Assembly (NCBI GenBank): GCA_013399305.1
Contig: VXAI01000157.1
Span: forward strand, 538,662-602,661
Origin: Rostratula benghalensis
Lineage: Eukaryota > Chordata > Aves > Charadriiformes > Rostratulidae
Length of the DNA stretch: 64,000 nucleotides
Direction of reading: 5' to 3'
The notes below the pieces were generated by a model. The model was given only the letters and a program-made list of their open reading frames with translations. It was not told where the DNA came from and did no database searches. Made by a program: the position numbers and the translations under genes. Shown in pieces: positions 15,340-30,100 of this stretch (its first letter is position 1; each line of letters begins with the position of its first letter).

Positions 15340-15448
15340 CAGTGGTTCCTGAGAGACATGGTTTAGTGATGGATTTGGCAGTGTTAGGTTAATGGTTGGA
15401 CTAGATGATCTTAAAGGTCTTTTCCAACCTCAACAATTCTATGATTCT
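15340..15448 (+). mobile_element. CR1 LINE 3'-end fragment (5' truncated)
   Basis: The segment reads GAGAGACATGGTTTAGTGATGG, then GTTAGGTT.ATGGTTGGACTAGATGATCTTAAAGGTCTTTTCCAACC, and ends in ATTCTATGATTCT. This is the conserved 3' untranslated end of avian CR1, a non-LTR retrotransposon lacking a poly(A) tail that ends instead in a short ATTCTATG-type repeat. Only about 110 bases remain. The 5' truncation is usual for CR1, whose reverse transcription starts at the 3' end and often stops early. The element is noncoding and inactive. The 5' border is approximate. Confidence 0.93.
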
Positions 15449-18400
15449 CTGCTGGTGAAGCCGCAAGTAAAGTGAAGCCAGCAGCATTTTGTCTTTGACT
15501 TTGGTGAGGTCATAGATTCATACGTGTACCCAAAATTTAGAGTACCAATATAATGGCATATATTGGCTTTCAATGCAGAAGTGTATTTGTACCTCACATT
15601 AATTATATTCACAAATTCTACTAATTTACCCTTTTAATATGTATTTCACAATCTTTTCAGTAGAAATTACTTCCTTCTAATCTGTTAAAAAATGTGTCTT
15701 CTTATCTTCTTGGGTTTTTTTCCTGTGAGGTAGAAAAATACCAGAATGCTCAATTTCTGTGACCCTTGAACTAGAAAAATTGGTTAAGATGTTGTATAAA
15801 ACTGACAGCTAATGTACACAAGTTTCTCAATGCCCAAAACAAGAAAAAAAATCTGTTTGCAGTTTAAAGCAGAACCTGTTTGAAAATGAAGTATTGTATC
15901 ATTGTATTTACAATGCAAATATTACCACAAATTAATAAAAAACAATGAAGTTGATATTCTAAAAACTACAGATAAAAATTTATACTGTGTGTCTAGGCAG
16001 ATAAATATCAAGGCTGAGAGAAGCAGAAAGCAAAGAATTAACTGGAAGCAATTCTCCTATTTTTAATAATTAGAAAGAAACAAATAAAAGTGAGGGTGAA
16101 TTCAAACCCAGGAACAGAAATGCTCATAAATAAGGATTAATAAAAAAAGAGGAAGAAATATCTCAGAAAGGTCTAAGGCTTCTACAGTATAATTGTGCAC
16201 AGAGGGATTAGGAAAGTATTTCTATATTCATGCAAAGAAATAACATTTTATTTTTACTTGGAGTGGAAAAGAGAATATAGGCTGCCATCTAGAAAAGATT
16301 ACTGCCTGCTCCAAAACTTTCATGCCTGTGGTGTGGCACATTTAACATAATCAGACTAGAGATATTTTTCATACACCACGTTATCAACATTAGTAGCCTG
16401 AGAGCTAAAAGAAGCAAAAATGATTCTAAGATCAGGCCCCAATCCAGCAAAACTCTTGAATATATCCATAACGAGGGACATTAGCAGTCTAATTTGCCGC
16501 AGCAGCAATATGCAAAGTTACGGATGGGCACAAGGACTTGGTTGGACACATTCCAGTCACACACTGCAAAACACACACCCTGAAAGAAAATCACTATGCC
16601 CTTTATTTCTTTATGAAATTATTCTATGCAGGGAACCTTTGTCAAAAACACAGCAAAACAAAAAAAAAAAGCCCAAAACAAACAAACAAAAAAGTAACAA
16701 TTACAAACAGAAACCAAGTCAACCCTCATTTAAATAGCCAGTAGGGACTTTGGGGGTTTTTAAACCCCAAAGCACTGTGAGTCAGGGCTGGGGGGTACAC
16801 AGGGTACTACTATCTTTCTGCCTTCTTCCAACCAAACACTAAATTTACACCCAAGGCTGAAAACTCTGCTCTTTTTTGCAGTGGTTAGGCCCCTGTGAGG
16901 TCCTGCTTCTACACCGCCACGGTGCTGGCAGCAAAACCCGTTTTGGAGAAATACCTGCCAGGAAGTCCTAAAGCCTCAGATTGCTACAGAAATCCCAATT
17001 AGTCCATACTATGGCTCTTCCTTTGTTCAGGAGGGTCTGAGGAGAGTAAATCTAATCTCACCTAGAACAGAGTGAGCTACCAGATGCTTTGATAGTGTCT
17101 TGGGGTGACTTGGGTCACACGTCAACCAGTGACCCAGCATGGACACTGTTCTAGTCCAGTGAATGCCTTCCTCACCTGCCTCTCCACATCATGTTAAGAT
17201 AGGTCACAAATACCAATCAAAGTACGGTGGTAGGATTTTGTTTTTGAAATAATCACTAAGTTGAACATGTTATTTCTTTTGATCTCAACAAAGAAGTATA
17301 AGGAAAAAATAAAGGTACAGCATGTGAGTGAAAGTGTGTTTTAGAGCGGACACACACATACTGCTTTTGGCACTAAGCATAATGTATAAAATTAAGACAA
17401 ACATTTACAATTTAAATCTAGTTTAATTTATACTATTTGTTTTCTTTTGGATGTCACCTTTGACAGCAAAATCATATTAGTCATATAAGTGATTGATTGT
17501 ATCAGTCACAAAAGTTCTCATACTTTTAATGCTAATATGTATTTAGCTTTCACTTGCCAACAGTGAACAGAAGATCTAAAGTATTTGCATTTTACTGCTA
17601 TGAAAACACATATATTAGTATAACAGTCATAAATGAAAACCTACATGCCTTTTTCACAGACTTTCCTCTTCTCTCTCTCTTTCCCAAAAGAGCACCCCAG
17701 TTCTTCCACATATAGTCAGATAAAAAATTTTAGTTACAGAAGCAATGCCAAAGATATCCATTAACAAATAAAGTTTATGTTTAAAAGCACAACTGCAACT
17801 CAAATGAAGACAACCAATCAGGAAAAAGCAACATACAAAACTTCGGTATTGTATCTCTTCAGCATTGTACCTCTCAAAAGTCTGAGTTTCCATAAATGAT
17901 TTATACTGTATATAAAACTAAAATAAACCATAAGGATGCAGAACAAATCATAAGTATAATGAAGCTGAATTTTATTGTTTTACTGTCTTGATATTGCAAA
18001 CTTTAATTTAACAATGCAGTTCTGCAAGTTATTTTACCTCCTCACACATCCAGACATTTCACAGAAGCTAATGAAATTGCTGACAGAAGGGCAGATCAAG
18101 GTAATCACAAACTGCAAAACTTGCATATTTGTTAGGATTTACAGAACCACATACGTACCACCGCATACACACGATCCTGTACATACACTGCATGGAGCTT
18201 CTGCTATTCTCTTCACTATAGTTGCATGACTAACACAACCTGCTACTAAATCTCCAAACTGCATTTTAAGGAGATGTAGAATTTCTGTTTTCTGTAGAAG
18301 TAAAGATGAAAAAAGGAGAAGTAGGCATTTTTTCCCAATAGGTTTCTTGATCTCCTTTATCACAATGGCCCAGTGCCAGCATCTAACAGATCATACACCA

Positions 18401-21189
18401 GGACAAAGAGAAGTTAATTACTGTGTGTAAATCTAGCTCTTTTTATGACTCATTTGTTCTCAATGAAGTCTTCCTTATGCCAACTGTTAAAACAGTACAG
18501 TCATTGCATTTTTTACAATTAATGCAAATTCCAGAGCTCTGCTGCCGTCAAAAAATGACAACACCCATCCACTGTTAAAACTTGAATACTTTTTTCCAGT
18601 TGTCAGAAGATACAGTTATATTACATCCGGTGCCTCATCCTGCAGCCTCTACTCATATGAGTGTTTTATCTGATTAATGATTTTGACACAGATGCCCTTG
18701 AGTCAAAGCTGTTGCAATGTAATTGCTGTCTTCAGGGATTCCCAAGCGTGGCCTCCACAACTTCTGCATGCAGCTCAGAAAGGTACTCAATAACTCTTCA
18801 CCCTCCCAAGTCACTCGGCAGATGCATCTTGCTGCCTGCTCCCTAGAGAGATGACCTGGTCCCTGCCTGGTCCTCCCTGAATACAGTTTTGAGACCTCTG
18901 CTTTAGGCTTGTCCCCGTAGGGTACAAGGAAGACATTCTGAATGGTGTAAACCCTTCACTCAAACACCATACAGGGTAACCAGTCAACGTGCAAAGGATG
19001 GAAAGCAGCTGTGGTACCCTGACTATATCCAGTGGCAACCTCCAAAATCCCCCCAAAAAACCGAATGCAGGGACAACAGGACCTACAGAAACCTGGTATA
19101 CCCCAGGACTGTTTCTAAAACAAAACAGAGCTGCTGCTTTCCAGCAAGGAGAGTTTCTGATTTAATTTTGTCATGGCATTTTCTGCTATGGATCTCTCAG
19201 AGGAGATGCCACATGGGTATTTTTTCTAAGATACTCACCAGTATTTCTGATAGAGGAGTTGTGACTTCCATTGCCAAATTTGTCTGATCTCTTTTCACAA
19301 CACTGACATTCTGTTTACCCCTTTTTTTTTCTGCTTTCATGCCATTTGCACTGAAAATATTTAAGGGAAAAGAATTTGAAGATATGCAGAAGGAATCATG
19401 AAAGTAACTGGAAATCACTTTTTTCTCACAACTACTTAGTTAGCATAAGATGAGCAGCTTGTGTACTTTCATATGTCCTATTACCTTACTCTTGTCCTTA
19501 AGTTATTATTAAGGGCTTTGAAGAGTATAATTTACATAATAACCATGTTGCATTTTGTCTAGCCTGGTGAAAGGAAAAAAAAAAAAAAAACCCAACAAAA
19601 AAAAACGGAGTAAAAAGTTTATGAGAACCCATATTTGTAAGATTTTATGCTATACTGCGCAACTGTTAGATTTGTAAGATTTTCTGCTACTTTTGACAAT
19701 CTAGACAGCAGCCTGTAGAACATATAGAGATGTAATTTTTTATTTTATATACATTAAGTAACTATCCCCGGAGAATAAGCAATCATCAACACAACATACA
19801 AATAATTAAAGTATTTTTCCAAAGAAGGACAGGACACTGTTACTGTTCCCAGAATTAAAGGGACTTAAAAATTCTTACACAACAAACCTTGAATCAGAGC
19901 AAGAGGAAAACAAACAAACAAACAAATGGTACCAAAGCTATTTTATGGCTTAGAAAGCACACTTTGCCACCAAATAATCCCTCTGTGATGCAGGACAAGT
20001 CACTCATCAAGAAAACATTACAGACTGAATTGCCAAGGTTGCCATTCCATGGTTTAGAAGGCCATTTGCAACCTAGATTGTTTCACTCATTAGCATCGAG
20101 CACACTCCCCACATGTTGCCAAGGGTGGTAAACTGATGAAAAGCTTAAAACTAGATTTACCACCAAGAAGCCGTACTCTGGAATCTCATCCTAATGTGCA
20201 ATGCTTTTAAGAAATGTTGCTGGACAAATATTTACAAATATTCCCTTTGATTTTCATTTTCAAAGAGCCCAAATAAGGTTCATCAACACGGATGAAGATG
20301 TTACAATCCTTCATGATGAAGGAAAATCCTCCTTTTTATTTTTCAAACAGGAAGGATGGATGCAAAGAGAGACTAAAAGTGTTGCACCAGTTTTCAGAAC
20401 ACTCTGTGCAAAACTAGAGCGCTGAAAAAAACATGAGGAAGGTGAAAACTGGAAGAGGGCCAAAGGGCTGAACAGGTCTAACTCCCCCAACAAACTGCAT
20501 TTGAATCAGTGGGCCAAATTAAACCAAATGGGACAGAAGAGCAGAAGCCTCAGAAATACTGTGTTCCCACAATTTTCATAGCAGGCAGCCAAGGACAGGA
20601 GAAAAAAATAAATCTATTTGTGCCCTTCAAGGCTGAAGCTTAATCCTTAAAAGACTCAGTCTCAATGTGCAAAATCACAAGAAGACAGGATTGCTGATTT
20701 CGGCTGTTCACACAACTGTCTCATCATTCTGTGGTCACTGAGCTTTTCAGTAGCAAATTCCCCCAAACCTTAATGCTTTGAAAGGACGTGATCTACAGCT
20801 GAGCTTGTCAGATCCAGTTCTTCCCACATCAAGTGTAACAATGGTGATATCAAGCTCTGAGGACTGCTGTGGTGAGTGCTGAGGACTCATCTTGCTGAGA
20901 ATGTACTATATTTCTGCTAGTCCTGACTCCCCAGATCTCACATGCCCTTTAGAAAATAACCTTCCAGGACCAAGATTTTGCTAGGACTGGAACACAGCTG
21001 CAGAAACAACAGTGTCCCAAGGGGCCTTTTGTTGATGAGGCCAAAGCGAACGTGACCCAAAAGCGAAAGCAGTGTTACATACCTATAATAAATACTAGCT
21101 CTTTCAAAATAAAATAAAAAAGAAACAATTTGTAGAATAAAAGCAGGCAAAAATACTCCAAGAAAAAGTTCAATCTTATTGAAAAATAA
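15449..21189. other. AT-rich noncoding DNA, no gene recognised
   Basis: Contains A-rich tracts (for example 16662-16690 and 19575-19605) and stop-rich AT sequence. No acceptor-exon-donor combination or protein motif stood out, and no RNA gene or further CR1 copy was seen. Probably intergenic or intronic. Confidence 0.55.
19575..19605. repeat. A-rich low-complexity tract
   Basis: A 16-nt A run, then CCCAAC, then a second 9-nt A run. The AAACCCAACAAA flavour recurs near 16662, 44822, 59608 and 61917 and appears to be ordinary A/C-rich simple sequence. Confidence 0.8.
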
Positions 21190-22027
21190 GGGATGCCATC
21201 CAGGAGGACCTGGACAGGCTTGAGAGGTGGGCCTGTATGAACACCATAAAGTTCAACAAGACCAAGTGCATGTGGGTCACAGCAATCTCAAGCACAAACA
21301 CAGGCTGGGCAGAGGATGGTTGGAGAGCAACCCTGAGGATAATGACTTGGGGGTGTCGGTGGATAAGAAACTCAACATGAGCCAGCAATGTGCGCTGGAA
21401 TACCAGAAAGTCAACTGCATCAAAATGCATTAAAAGAAGCATGGTCAGCAGGTCAAGGGAGGTGATTCTGTGCCTCTACTCCACTCTCATGACACAACAC
21501 CCCACCTGAAGTACTGCATCCAGCTCTGGAGTCCTCAAACTACAGAGGACACGGACCTATTGGAATGGGTCCAGCGGAGGGCCACAAAAATGATCAGAGG
21601 TTTGGAGCATCTATCCTATGAAGACAGGCTGAGAGAGATGGGGTTGTTCAACCTGGAGAAAAGCAAACTGCAGGGAGACTTTACAACTGCTTTTCTGTAC
21701 CTGAAGGGGCCCTACAGGTGAGATTGAGAGGGACTCTTTTTCAGGGAGTGTAGCGATCAGATGAGGGGTAATGGTTTTGAACTGAAAGAGGGGAGATCTA
21801 GATTAGATACTTGTAAGAAATTATTTCCTGTGAGGGTGATGAGACACTGGAACAGGTTGCCCAGGGAAGCTGTGAATGCCCCCATCCCTGGAAGTGCTCA
21901 AAACCAGGTTGGATGGGACTTTGAGCAACCAAGTCTAGTGGAAGGTGTCCCTGGTGAAGGCAGGGGGATTGGAACTTGGTGATCTTTAAGGTGCCTTCCA
22001 ACTCTAACCATTCGGTGATTCTATGAC
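21190..22027 (+). mobile_element. CR1 LINE copy: ORF2 C-terminal region plus complete 3' end
   Basis: A 5'-truncated CR1 of about 840 bases. The upstream part translates to the region just after the reverse-transcriptase core. DLGVSVDKKLNMSQQCALE (within 21227-21433) and LEWVQRRATKMIRGLEHLSY (within 21470-21721) are typical of the CR1 ORF2 C-terminus. The downstream part has the usual 3' order: ATGAGGGGTAATGGTTTTGA, GTGAGGGTGATGAGACACTGG, CAGGTTGCCCAGGGAAGCTGTG, GGTGTCCC, then GATCTTTAAGGTGCCTTCCAAC and the ATTCTATGA end. The frame is broken between the conserved pieces by small deletions and substitutions, one of them just after 21410, so no active protein can be made. The short 3' repeat and 5' truncation fit normal target-primed insertion. 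The 5' border is approximate. Confidence 0.95.
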
Positions 22028-25000
22028 TTACACTTACTCTTGAAAATGTAGAAATCCACAGCGAATGGTCACAGGCAGCTTCTTTCAGAGGGCAATTCAA
22101 ATATTTTACCAGAAGTTAATTGTCCTCACTGGCTACATACACATATCCTTCAGACAACAGTACATGAAAGAAAACGTCTGCAAGTCATGACCATGTAAGA
22201 CAATGTCTGAGTGTAGAAGTAAAGAGGTTACAAAGACACCAAACCCAAAAGGCAAGCAGTTCTTCCATGGGATGAGATAGGTCCCAACTGCATGTCAGCC
22301 CTTGTAAGGATAATACAACTCTATTTCCACCCTAATTACTGAAAGACATCATCCCCAGCTGAATAACTAATTCCCTAATTCAAATCCTACCTTAACGCAG
22401 AGTCCTTAATCCAGACAGGGATGAGTTTTAAGCCTTATCTTAAACTGCTCCTTTCAGCTCTAGAACTGGAACCACTGGCACACACTGAGGGCGATACCTC
22501 CTGGACACAACTCACCTGCACCCACAACAGGATATCTGACTAAGGAGTGATTAACACCCATAAAAAGTGATAGGCTTCCACTTGAATGTTGCAGGGGTTT
22601 AAGGCAAACCCTTAAAGGCAGTGACAATATCAGAGTAACCACCCGTGTTAATGCATGTTAACTAGTATCTTTCACAACCCTAAATCACTAGAGATAGCAC
22701 TTTATGCAGGCCCTGCTGAGTAAATGAAGTACAAAGGGGTGGGAAAGTAATTTCAATTCATTACCTCAAGGCGGGAAGGCCATGTTCAGTATGCAAAGTA
22801 ATTCCATGCCTCCCTGGCCTTGCGCCACTTCCTTTGGCAGCATTCTCACTCCTTGCATACACCTTGATATGGAGTAACTGATTCAGACTGATTCCAACTC
22901 AGCTTTCCTAGGAAAATGAGTGCATTTTTGTTTGTTGCGTGTCTCAGTCCGTTGCCAGGCCTCTCTTTCCAGATCCAGTTTGAACCCCACAGTCATCAGA
23001 CAAGTAGAAGTGTCAAGACTGGCAGAAACCGAGCCATGTGAATCATCATCCCACAGTAAAAAAGGCAAGAAAATTGGATGACTCTTTCATTATATGGTCA
23101 TCCTTTTGATTGGCTCTGAGGACACTGACATGCCACAGCCATCAAGGATCTGAGTGAGAAATCAATGTCTAATTTCTCTATTATTTCCCTATTGTTGTGT
23201 GTACCATTTAGAACCTTGCTTTTTTCAGAAAAATATCTGGTGACTCAGGTGTTGCTTGACCATTTCCTCATCTACTCCGAGGCAGTTAAAATGTCAAAAT
23301 TTCACCAGAAGTTGCTACCCTGAAGATATTTCCTTCTCAGGTGACTATGTGTTTTCTATCTGGCAACACCAAGAACTTATCCATCCTTTTCCCTTGCTTG
23401 CAAGGTTAGTTGTATAGCTTTCTTCAGAAAGTATACATAATAAAGGTATAAATTATAAAGCAACAGAAACAATTGCAGTCGGAAATCTGGTTTTGAGACC
23501 TACATGAGTTGACAATGTTATATTCTTATATATAGCTATATTTAATAATAAATTTGAATTAATTTATAAAATCATTTCAGAGAGATGAACTACTCAGTCC
23601 CCTCTTAGACAGGAAAAGCTGTAGAGAGGCTTCCAGGACAGCTTAAAACATAAGTATTTGAGCCTCTACAAAAATAATAATAATTAAAAAAACTGTTCCC
23701 AATACTTAAAAATGGTCAGAATGAGGTCTTGTTCAGTGCTGGTATCATAATTCCCCGTTTGCCTCCTCTTGACTCCTAGACATGTTCAACAACCTAATCC
23801 CAGCCATGTCATTCAGTTCCCTTCCTTCTTTCACTCCTGGTCCGGTGACGGTGCCACCACATTGTCTGCTAGGCTTGGGAACACAGGGTTGAAGGCCACA
23901 CTCAATAATCAATGATACTTAAATGGAACCTTCAATCTACCTCTTGCTAAAGGGAATTGTGGTGGCACAAACAAGCTGAATATCACACTGCTGAAGACAC
24001 TGCCTGCACCTTTCTCCCCAGGTAAAGGCTAAAATAGTAGCAAATTTTACTGTAAGAAAATTTCTTCTTGCTGTGTTTTTTCTGGGAAGACAGACAAGGT
24101 CTTGGGGACACTTTGGTCATATTAGTCTGCATTTGGAATATAAATAATAGTTCGCAACCACATGAGGTGCACCAGCAGATCTGAGTTCTTCAAAGAGCTG
24201 AAAAGCAGAAAAGACTTTTCTTAAGAAGAAAATGCTCTTCAGCTTGAAGAAGATTAGATCTATTACCCTGAGATACTGCAACCGAAAAATAGTTATTTCT
24301 TAATAGAAACTAAGTATTATGTGGCTTTTTCTCCTTGTCCAGTTCACATATTATATTTAAACCTACAGCTCTTGTTAATTTATTTCCAAAAATATTCCAT
24401 TTATAGTTTGCAAAATGAGAAATTGTATAAAGGAGCTGTAAACAGAGGAAATTATAGAAAGCCTTCACAAGCAAAGGAGCACTTGTAACCACTGTAGTAA
24501 GTCTGTAAAGTGTTCAAAGACTGTGGAGGTAGACTTATTGTAAGAACTGTGATATATTACATATTGTGTAAGCTGAAGCTTCTCTCTTTGAAAAACACAT
24601 ATGCAACAGTTTCATTTAAGATGGTGATTTTGTAAAGCAATAAATTTGCCTTTAGGGTTTCTCCTACCACATGAAAAACAGTGTAGCCATATGTGGCAAA
24701 GCGCTGATGTAGTAAAAAAATCACTTTGCTGGTTCAAATTAATTCAGAAAATTTGAAGCTTCAATTTATATGAAAGACCTGCAGTCAAGATAAGTATGGT
24801 CAACTTGCACAATTCTAATTTTATATTAGGTCAAGTATCATCAGTCAAACATTAAGCTGACATACTTGCTGTATTGAGTAGCAATCCAACAGAAATGCTG
24901 TTGTGTGCCCAAGAATATTTGGATCAACTCTAGAATGATAACAGAACTACATCCAAAGACCTTGGAGCAGGGAGAAAGCCTCATGAGTACTCCCAAAGTC

Positions 25001-26935
25001 GTCGGGCTTATTTTTGTTTGATGGTATTTCGATTGGACCTAATGACACATTGACATGAAAAGACCACTGCTTCCTTAGACAGTAGGTTCAGAATTTGTCA
25101 TTCTTAAGACAACGTTTAGATGTAGATTTAAAAAAATACAACAACGAGGTGTGCCTGACAAACCCAGGATATGAGTCATTTTAGCTGATATTTGCGTTAT
25201 TTTCTTCCTACGTAGTAATTACATGAAAGAGAGGGTAAAAAGAAAGGGTAACAGAAAAGGGTGGAAATATATTCCCTTGAGCCTGGGTTTCCCCTCTGTC
25301 CATAAACACTCAGACTAATCTCCCTCATCAATTAATTAGAAGAATCACAAAAAGGATTAGTGAGAAGGATCACAGCAAATCAATCACCAGTGAGAGGACA
25401 ATGTGTTGACTAAGAATTACGTGTCTCCAAAGACCTTAGCTCAAAAGTTCTCCCCCTGAATGGTAGGACTCATTCTGCTCAATTTTACACCTACCTGAAC
25501 AGATCTATCTGTGCTTCATATTTGTTTGGTCAGCCAAAATGCAAGCATGAAAGAGAAACAAAGCTGGGGAATATGAATGTTTTAGAAACTACCAGCATTA
25601 ATAACGCCATCACCTCTAAAGACACTCAGATGCCACGCACTAGAAGGTAAGGCAATATTTCAATGATATTTTTCCTTTTCTTTTTTTTTTTTTTTCTTTT
25701 TTTCTTTTTCTTCAACTGGAGCACCTATGGGCATTCTATGCAACTCTCAGCTATTGATAATGAAATCGTATGTGTTCGCATGTGGATTTTACTGGTGTCT
25801 TAATGTGAGTATAACCGGTGATAGAAGGATTCTGGACAGTGCTAGTAAACCTTCAGAGATTACGGCCGTGTTAGGATGAAGTGGTTTTTACTTGAGCAGA
25901 ATTTAATGTGCATCATGGTATCACTTTGAAATCTTCAATAACATGGGCAAACATGTACAATTTGAATTAATTCTAATTATCCACTCACTTATCCACCCTT
26001 CCAAGCCTTTTGTGATGGGTTTTTCTAAAACACAGTACTATAGGCCAGTCTACTCTTACTTGATCCTCATGTAACACCCAGCACCCTAGCTAACTGGCTA
26101 ATGGGTTCTTAAATCTTTGAAGAGATCAACTAAACAGCAGATATTTATAAAAATAACAACATATTAGTGTGAAAATTGGTATTGCTTGAGCAGACAGCAA
26201 ATACTTTTGGTCTTGAATATTTTTTTAAAGGATGACAGCATCATCCTCTTCTTCTCCATCCACGTCAGCTACAGGAACTAAGATTGATCTCCTTGACCTC
26301 TTAGACCAGATTTACACCCAGAGGTCAGGATGCCATTGAGAAAACATCAGATTTGTAAACACATCCAGAATGATTATAACGTGCTGTTTTCCACCCATCA
26401 TTTCACCGCCTTCTTTTAATTTAAAACACACACTAGAAATAACTCCTTTTTAGGTAGGATACTAACTTTTGTGACATCATCCAATGATACAGTTAGCTTG
26501 TAATCCAACTGCTAGCACGTCTAGGCTCCCCAGGGCTTAGGGATCTTTCTTCAGGGATATTCCGTGGTTTGGATATAAAGCAATTCTTGTTACAAATTGA
26601 TAGGTGTTTTTAAGGCACTGTTTACTGCTGTTGGCCACCTAGGATAAATCCTACTGAATTTAACAATACAAATGACTCACTTGTGCAAATAAATACCGTG
26701 TGTGTTGTGACATGTACTTCATGTTCAGCTCCCACTCCATTTATCTTCATATCACTGTTGGCGATTTTGTATATGCACCAGCGGGGACTTTTACAATTTT
26801 ACTGCTGGCTTTGGAAATTACTCTGGCATCTATCTTTGAAATAATACCAATTTGTACATCTAAACAAACCGTGAAACTTTTTAATCCTTTTTCTAAAGAG
26901 GAATTAAATGGTTTACATTAAGCACAAACATTAGT
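22028..26935. other. AT-rich noncoding DNA, no gene recognised
   Basis: Single-copy AT-rich sequence with short open frames only. The most distinctive element is a polypyrimidine tract at 25671-25711. No promoter-like CpG cluster, RNA gene or protein motif was found. Confidence 0.55.
25671..25711. repeat. Polypyrimidine (T-rich, C-interrupted) tract
   Basis: About 40 bases of T with scattered C. It resembles a long splice-acceptor pyrimidine tract on the plus strand, but the sequence after it (CAACTGGAGCACC) has no close AG followed by a convincing exon. It is treated as low-complexity sequence. Confidence 0.75.
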
Positions 26936-27167
26936 TTAGGCTGAACATTAGGAAAGAATTTCTCACAGGAGGAGCGTTCAGACACTGGAATAGGCTGCCC
27001 GGGGAGGTGATTGAGTCCCCATCCCTGAATGTGTTTAAGAGTCATTTAGATGTGGTGTTGGGGGATCTGGTGTAGGGGAGGAATTTGTAAAGTAGGGCAG
27101 ATGGTTGGACTCGATGATCCCAAGGATTTCTTCCAACCTGAATGATTTTATGATTCTATGATTATTT
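26936..27167 (+). mobile_element. CR1 LINE 3'-end fragment
   Basis: Begins in TTAGGCTGAACATTAGGAAAG, passes through GAATTTCTCACAGGAGGAGC, CACTGGAATAGGCTGCCCGG and ATTGAGTCCCCATCCCTGAA, and ends in TTGGACTCGATGATCCCAAGG, TTCCAACCTGAATG and ATTTTATGATTCTATGATT. This is the 3' untranslated end of a CR1 subfamily different from the 21190-22027 copy, judging by its GATTGAGTCCCCATCCCTG block. It is noncoding and 5' truncated. Confidence 0.95.
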
Positions 27168-30100
27168 TGTGTCAGTTGGGGTATTCACATGTATGAGGGT
27201 AACACTTGCAGAAGACCTTCCACGGTCAATGCCTGTTTAATAAAAGGGGAAAAGACACCTGAAAAAAAGCTTTAAAGTGAAACTTCAATATAAGCCAATA
27301 TTCTGAGAAATATTAGGAGAAACTACCTACAACATCTGAAGAATGAAAAATTAACCCAAACCCCCCCATTCTTCTTTTCTGCATTGAGAAATGCATGCAT
27401 TACATAAGTTTTCAGTCCAGTAGTTAATTTATTTTCTGGATAAAAAAATGATATGAAGAGAAAAACTGAACAACTGTTCATGTGTTGCATTTTTATAAAT
27501 TTTTACATTTAAGTTTGGAACAGACTCTTTAGGACATATAAAGGAAATAAATATTGCAGTATACCACATGTTCTGAACAGCATAATTTCACACCAGTCTT
27601 TAAAAAAGCTACTAACAATCTAATTATATGAATCATGGCAAATTTCTTTTTCACAAAAATAACACAAAAGTAATAATGCAAATCGATGAAAACATTAAAA
27701 AAATTGCAAAGTAAATTTTCAGTAAATAAAATAGCAAAGTTTCTTTCCCTGCTAATGCAGTGCTTTTACTCAAGTTAAGTTACATCTTGATTTGTCAGTT
27801 TAGCAAATGGTATTTTTCACAATACTGCAGCCAACCTGAAAAATATTCTTATATGACATTTTAGCTGTAAGTAACTTAATTACAGTAGGTGGTACTACCA
27901 CAGACCTCTGCTTTACCTGTGAATTTTAGGACGCTATCACCTTCTTGATTAAGCCTGAGTTTGTAGTGTCTGCAGAACAGATCTAGGAGTAAAATGCACA
28001 TTTTCTTTGTGTTTTGTAAGGGATGCACAGAAGTGCCACCTGATCTCTTCCATCAGGCTTTATCAGTGAAGCAGCAGATAGGTTGGGTCACTGTCATTAT
28101 GCTCCAGATAGCAATAACCAGGAAGGCAGCAGAGATTAAATAAAAGATATATTTAGTGACTCTGCATGGTCATTCTCCTAGGCTGGAGAAGTCATCTCGA
28201 GCCTTCAGGGGACATTTCATATGACAGCCATGTACGTAATCACAGCAAGTCATTGCAATAGGTCTTAAGCCAGTTGGAACAGGGACACCTTGTTACTCTT
28301 CGTGTCTTTAATAACACCCTACAGATGCCTTGCTTGAACCTTAATAAATTTAGTCTTACAGAATGATCAGATATTTAAACAAGGTGATGGCCTAGTGAAT
28401 TGACTACAAACAATTTCACAGAAGATGTAACAATCACAGTGGATACCTGCAATGGAAAGTCACAGCAGGTAGCTGTTCAGAGCAGGCTTAAAACTGTAAC
28501 TGAGCAATTTATGTTAACTACAGCATTCAAAATTTAAAAATAGATAAGTAGGTCAATCTAGGCTGCATCTATCAGCAGAAGATTTTTTTTAGGACACCTT
28601 TTCTTTTTAGCAGCCCAGGTGCTCAACCCTAGGGTAACTCATTGTGGTAATTGCATTCCCAGCACATGTGTCAATCATTCTGCAGCTGAAGCTGGGAGAA
28701 AAAAACCCTTGTCTCCTACAGCCCCACCAAGAACGTGGTACTTTCCAAATTTCCTCCAAAGGCAAAATATTAGCAGTAAGAAAAATCTACCTTGAGGACA
28801 CCACTGCCTCTAAAGTGCTTTTCTCCAGCTGCAGGGTGAAAGGAGAAGCATTTGTACCATAAAGATTATTGCCTATCTAGCACAGAGGGACTTATCAAAG
28901 GGAAATGAATGAAATGCAGAAGAAATAAAAGCAGGAGGAGTTGACATCTGCCTCGCAGCAATAGAGTTAAAGCCAGATGGGACTTTCAACAGAAATATCT
29001 TGAGAAAATATACTGGTAAATGCAGAGAGCAGACTACACCAGGAACCTTGCTTCCGACACTATTACAGCAAGAAAATGCTTGTGAGATTACTTGCAGGCA
29101 ACAGATAACTTAATCCAGGGCTTGCTACTAAGAATAAGAGAAACTGCCTCTTGTAACAATACAAACAGCTAATTTTTTTAAAAAATATTCAAGTTATTGC
29201 CACATTTAGGCAATAGGCACAACAAACTGCAGTTTATGAACGTGCTTTGATTGGAATGGATACTGCTCCACCGAGCAAACTCAGCTAGAGCCTGTGATCG
29301 GGCTGGAAGCATTAGGAGGAATCAGAAGAAAAATGCCATTCAGCACCCACTCAGGATGGGGACTCTTACTGGTCAGCAGTGACTTCACTGATGTGTTTAA
29401 ACAGAAGTCTGTCAGTCTCAGACAGCAGCTACACAGCTGTCCAAATGTTTTTTATCAGACTGCTGAAATAAGAAATAACATTTAAAAAATATTTAGCCAC
29501 TCAAGTCACTTTCTAAAATACATTTATACCGGAAAATATTACTTTTGTTTTCTTAGCCATGTAGAACAAAACAATGCTGTGTATTGGGAGGGAAAAGAAA
29601 AGGCAAATGTTAGTAAGTTACTATTCTACATTGTATGGCTTTGTCTCTTGAATGTGCTTTCAGTCAGAGGTTCATTAAAGCAAGCCATTAGAATGCCACT
29701 TCTGTACAGGAAAGTGACTTCTGATGACATAAAAATACCTGTAAACTCAGCAAGGGTTCTCACATTCTAGGTAACTTTTTTAAAAATTATTATTCCAAGT
29801 GGAATAGACCCATTTTGAGATGGATTTTGAAAAAAAAATTTAATTTGGCCAACTATATCTCCATGGTCAAAATGGTGAAGAACTCCCTGAGTACAGATTA
29901 ATCATTAGTTAATGTCTTGGAGTTCAGAGGGACTGTAAAAGCACCGACAACCCTTTATTCCCTGTGTTGTTTTCTCTGAAGTTTTAAGTCCTCTAGTTAG
30001 CTACAAAGCTTTTTTCAGAGATCTCAGAGTTCGCTTATCTATGACCACATTTTCCCTAGCATATCTAAGCGGAGAATTTCTTTGTTCTTATCATCTAAAT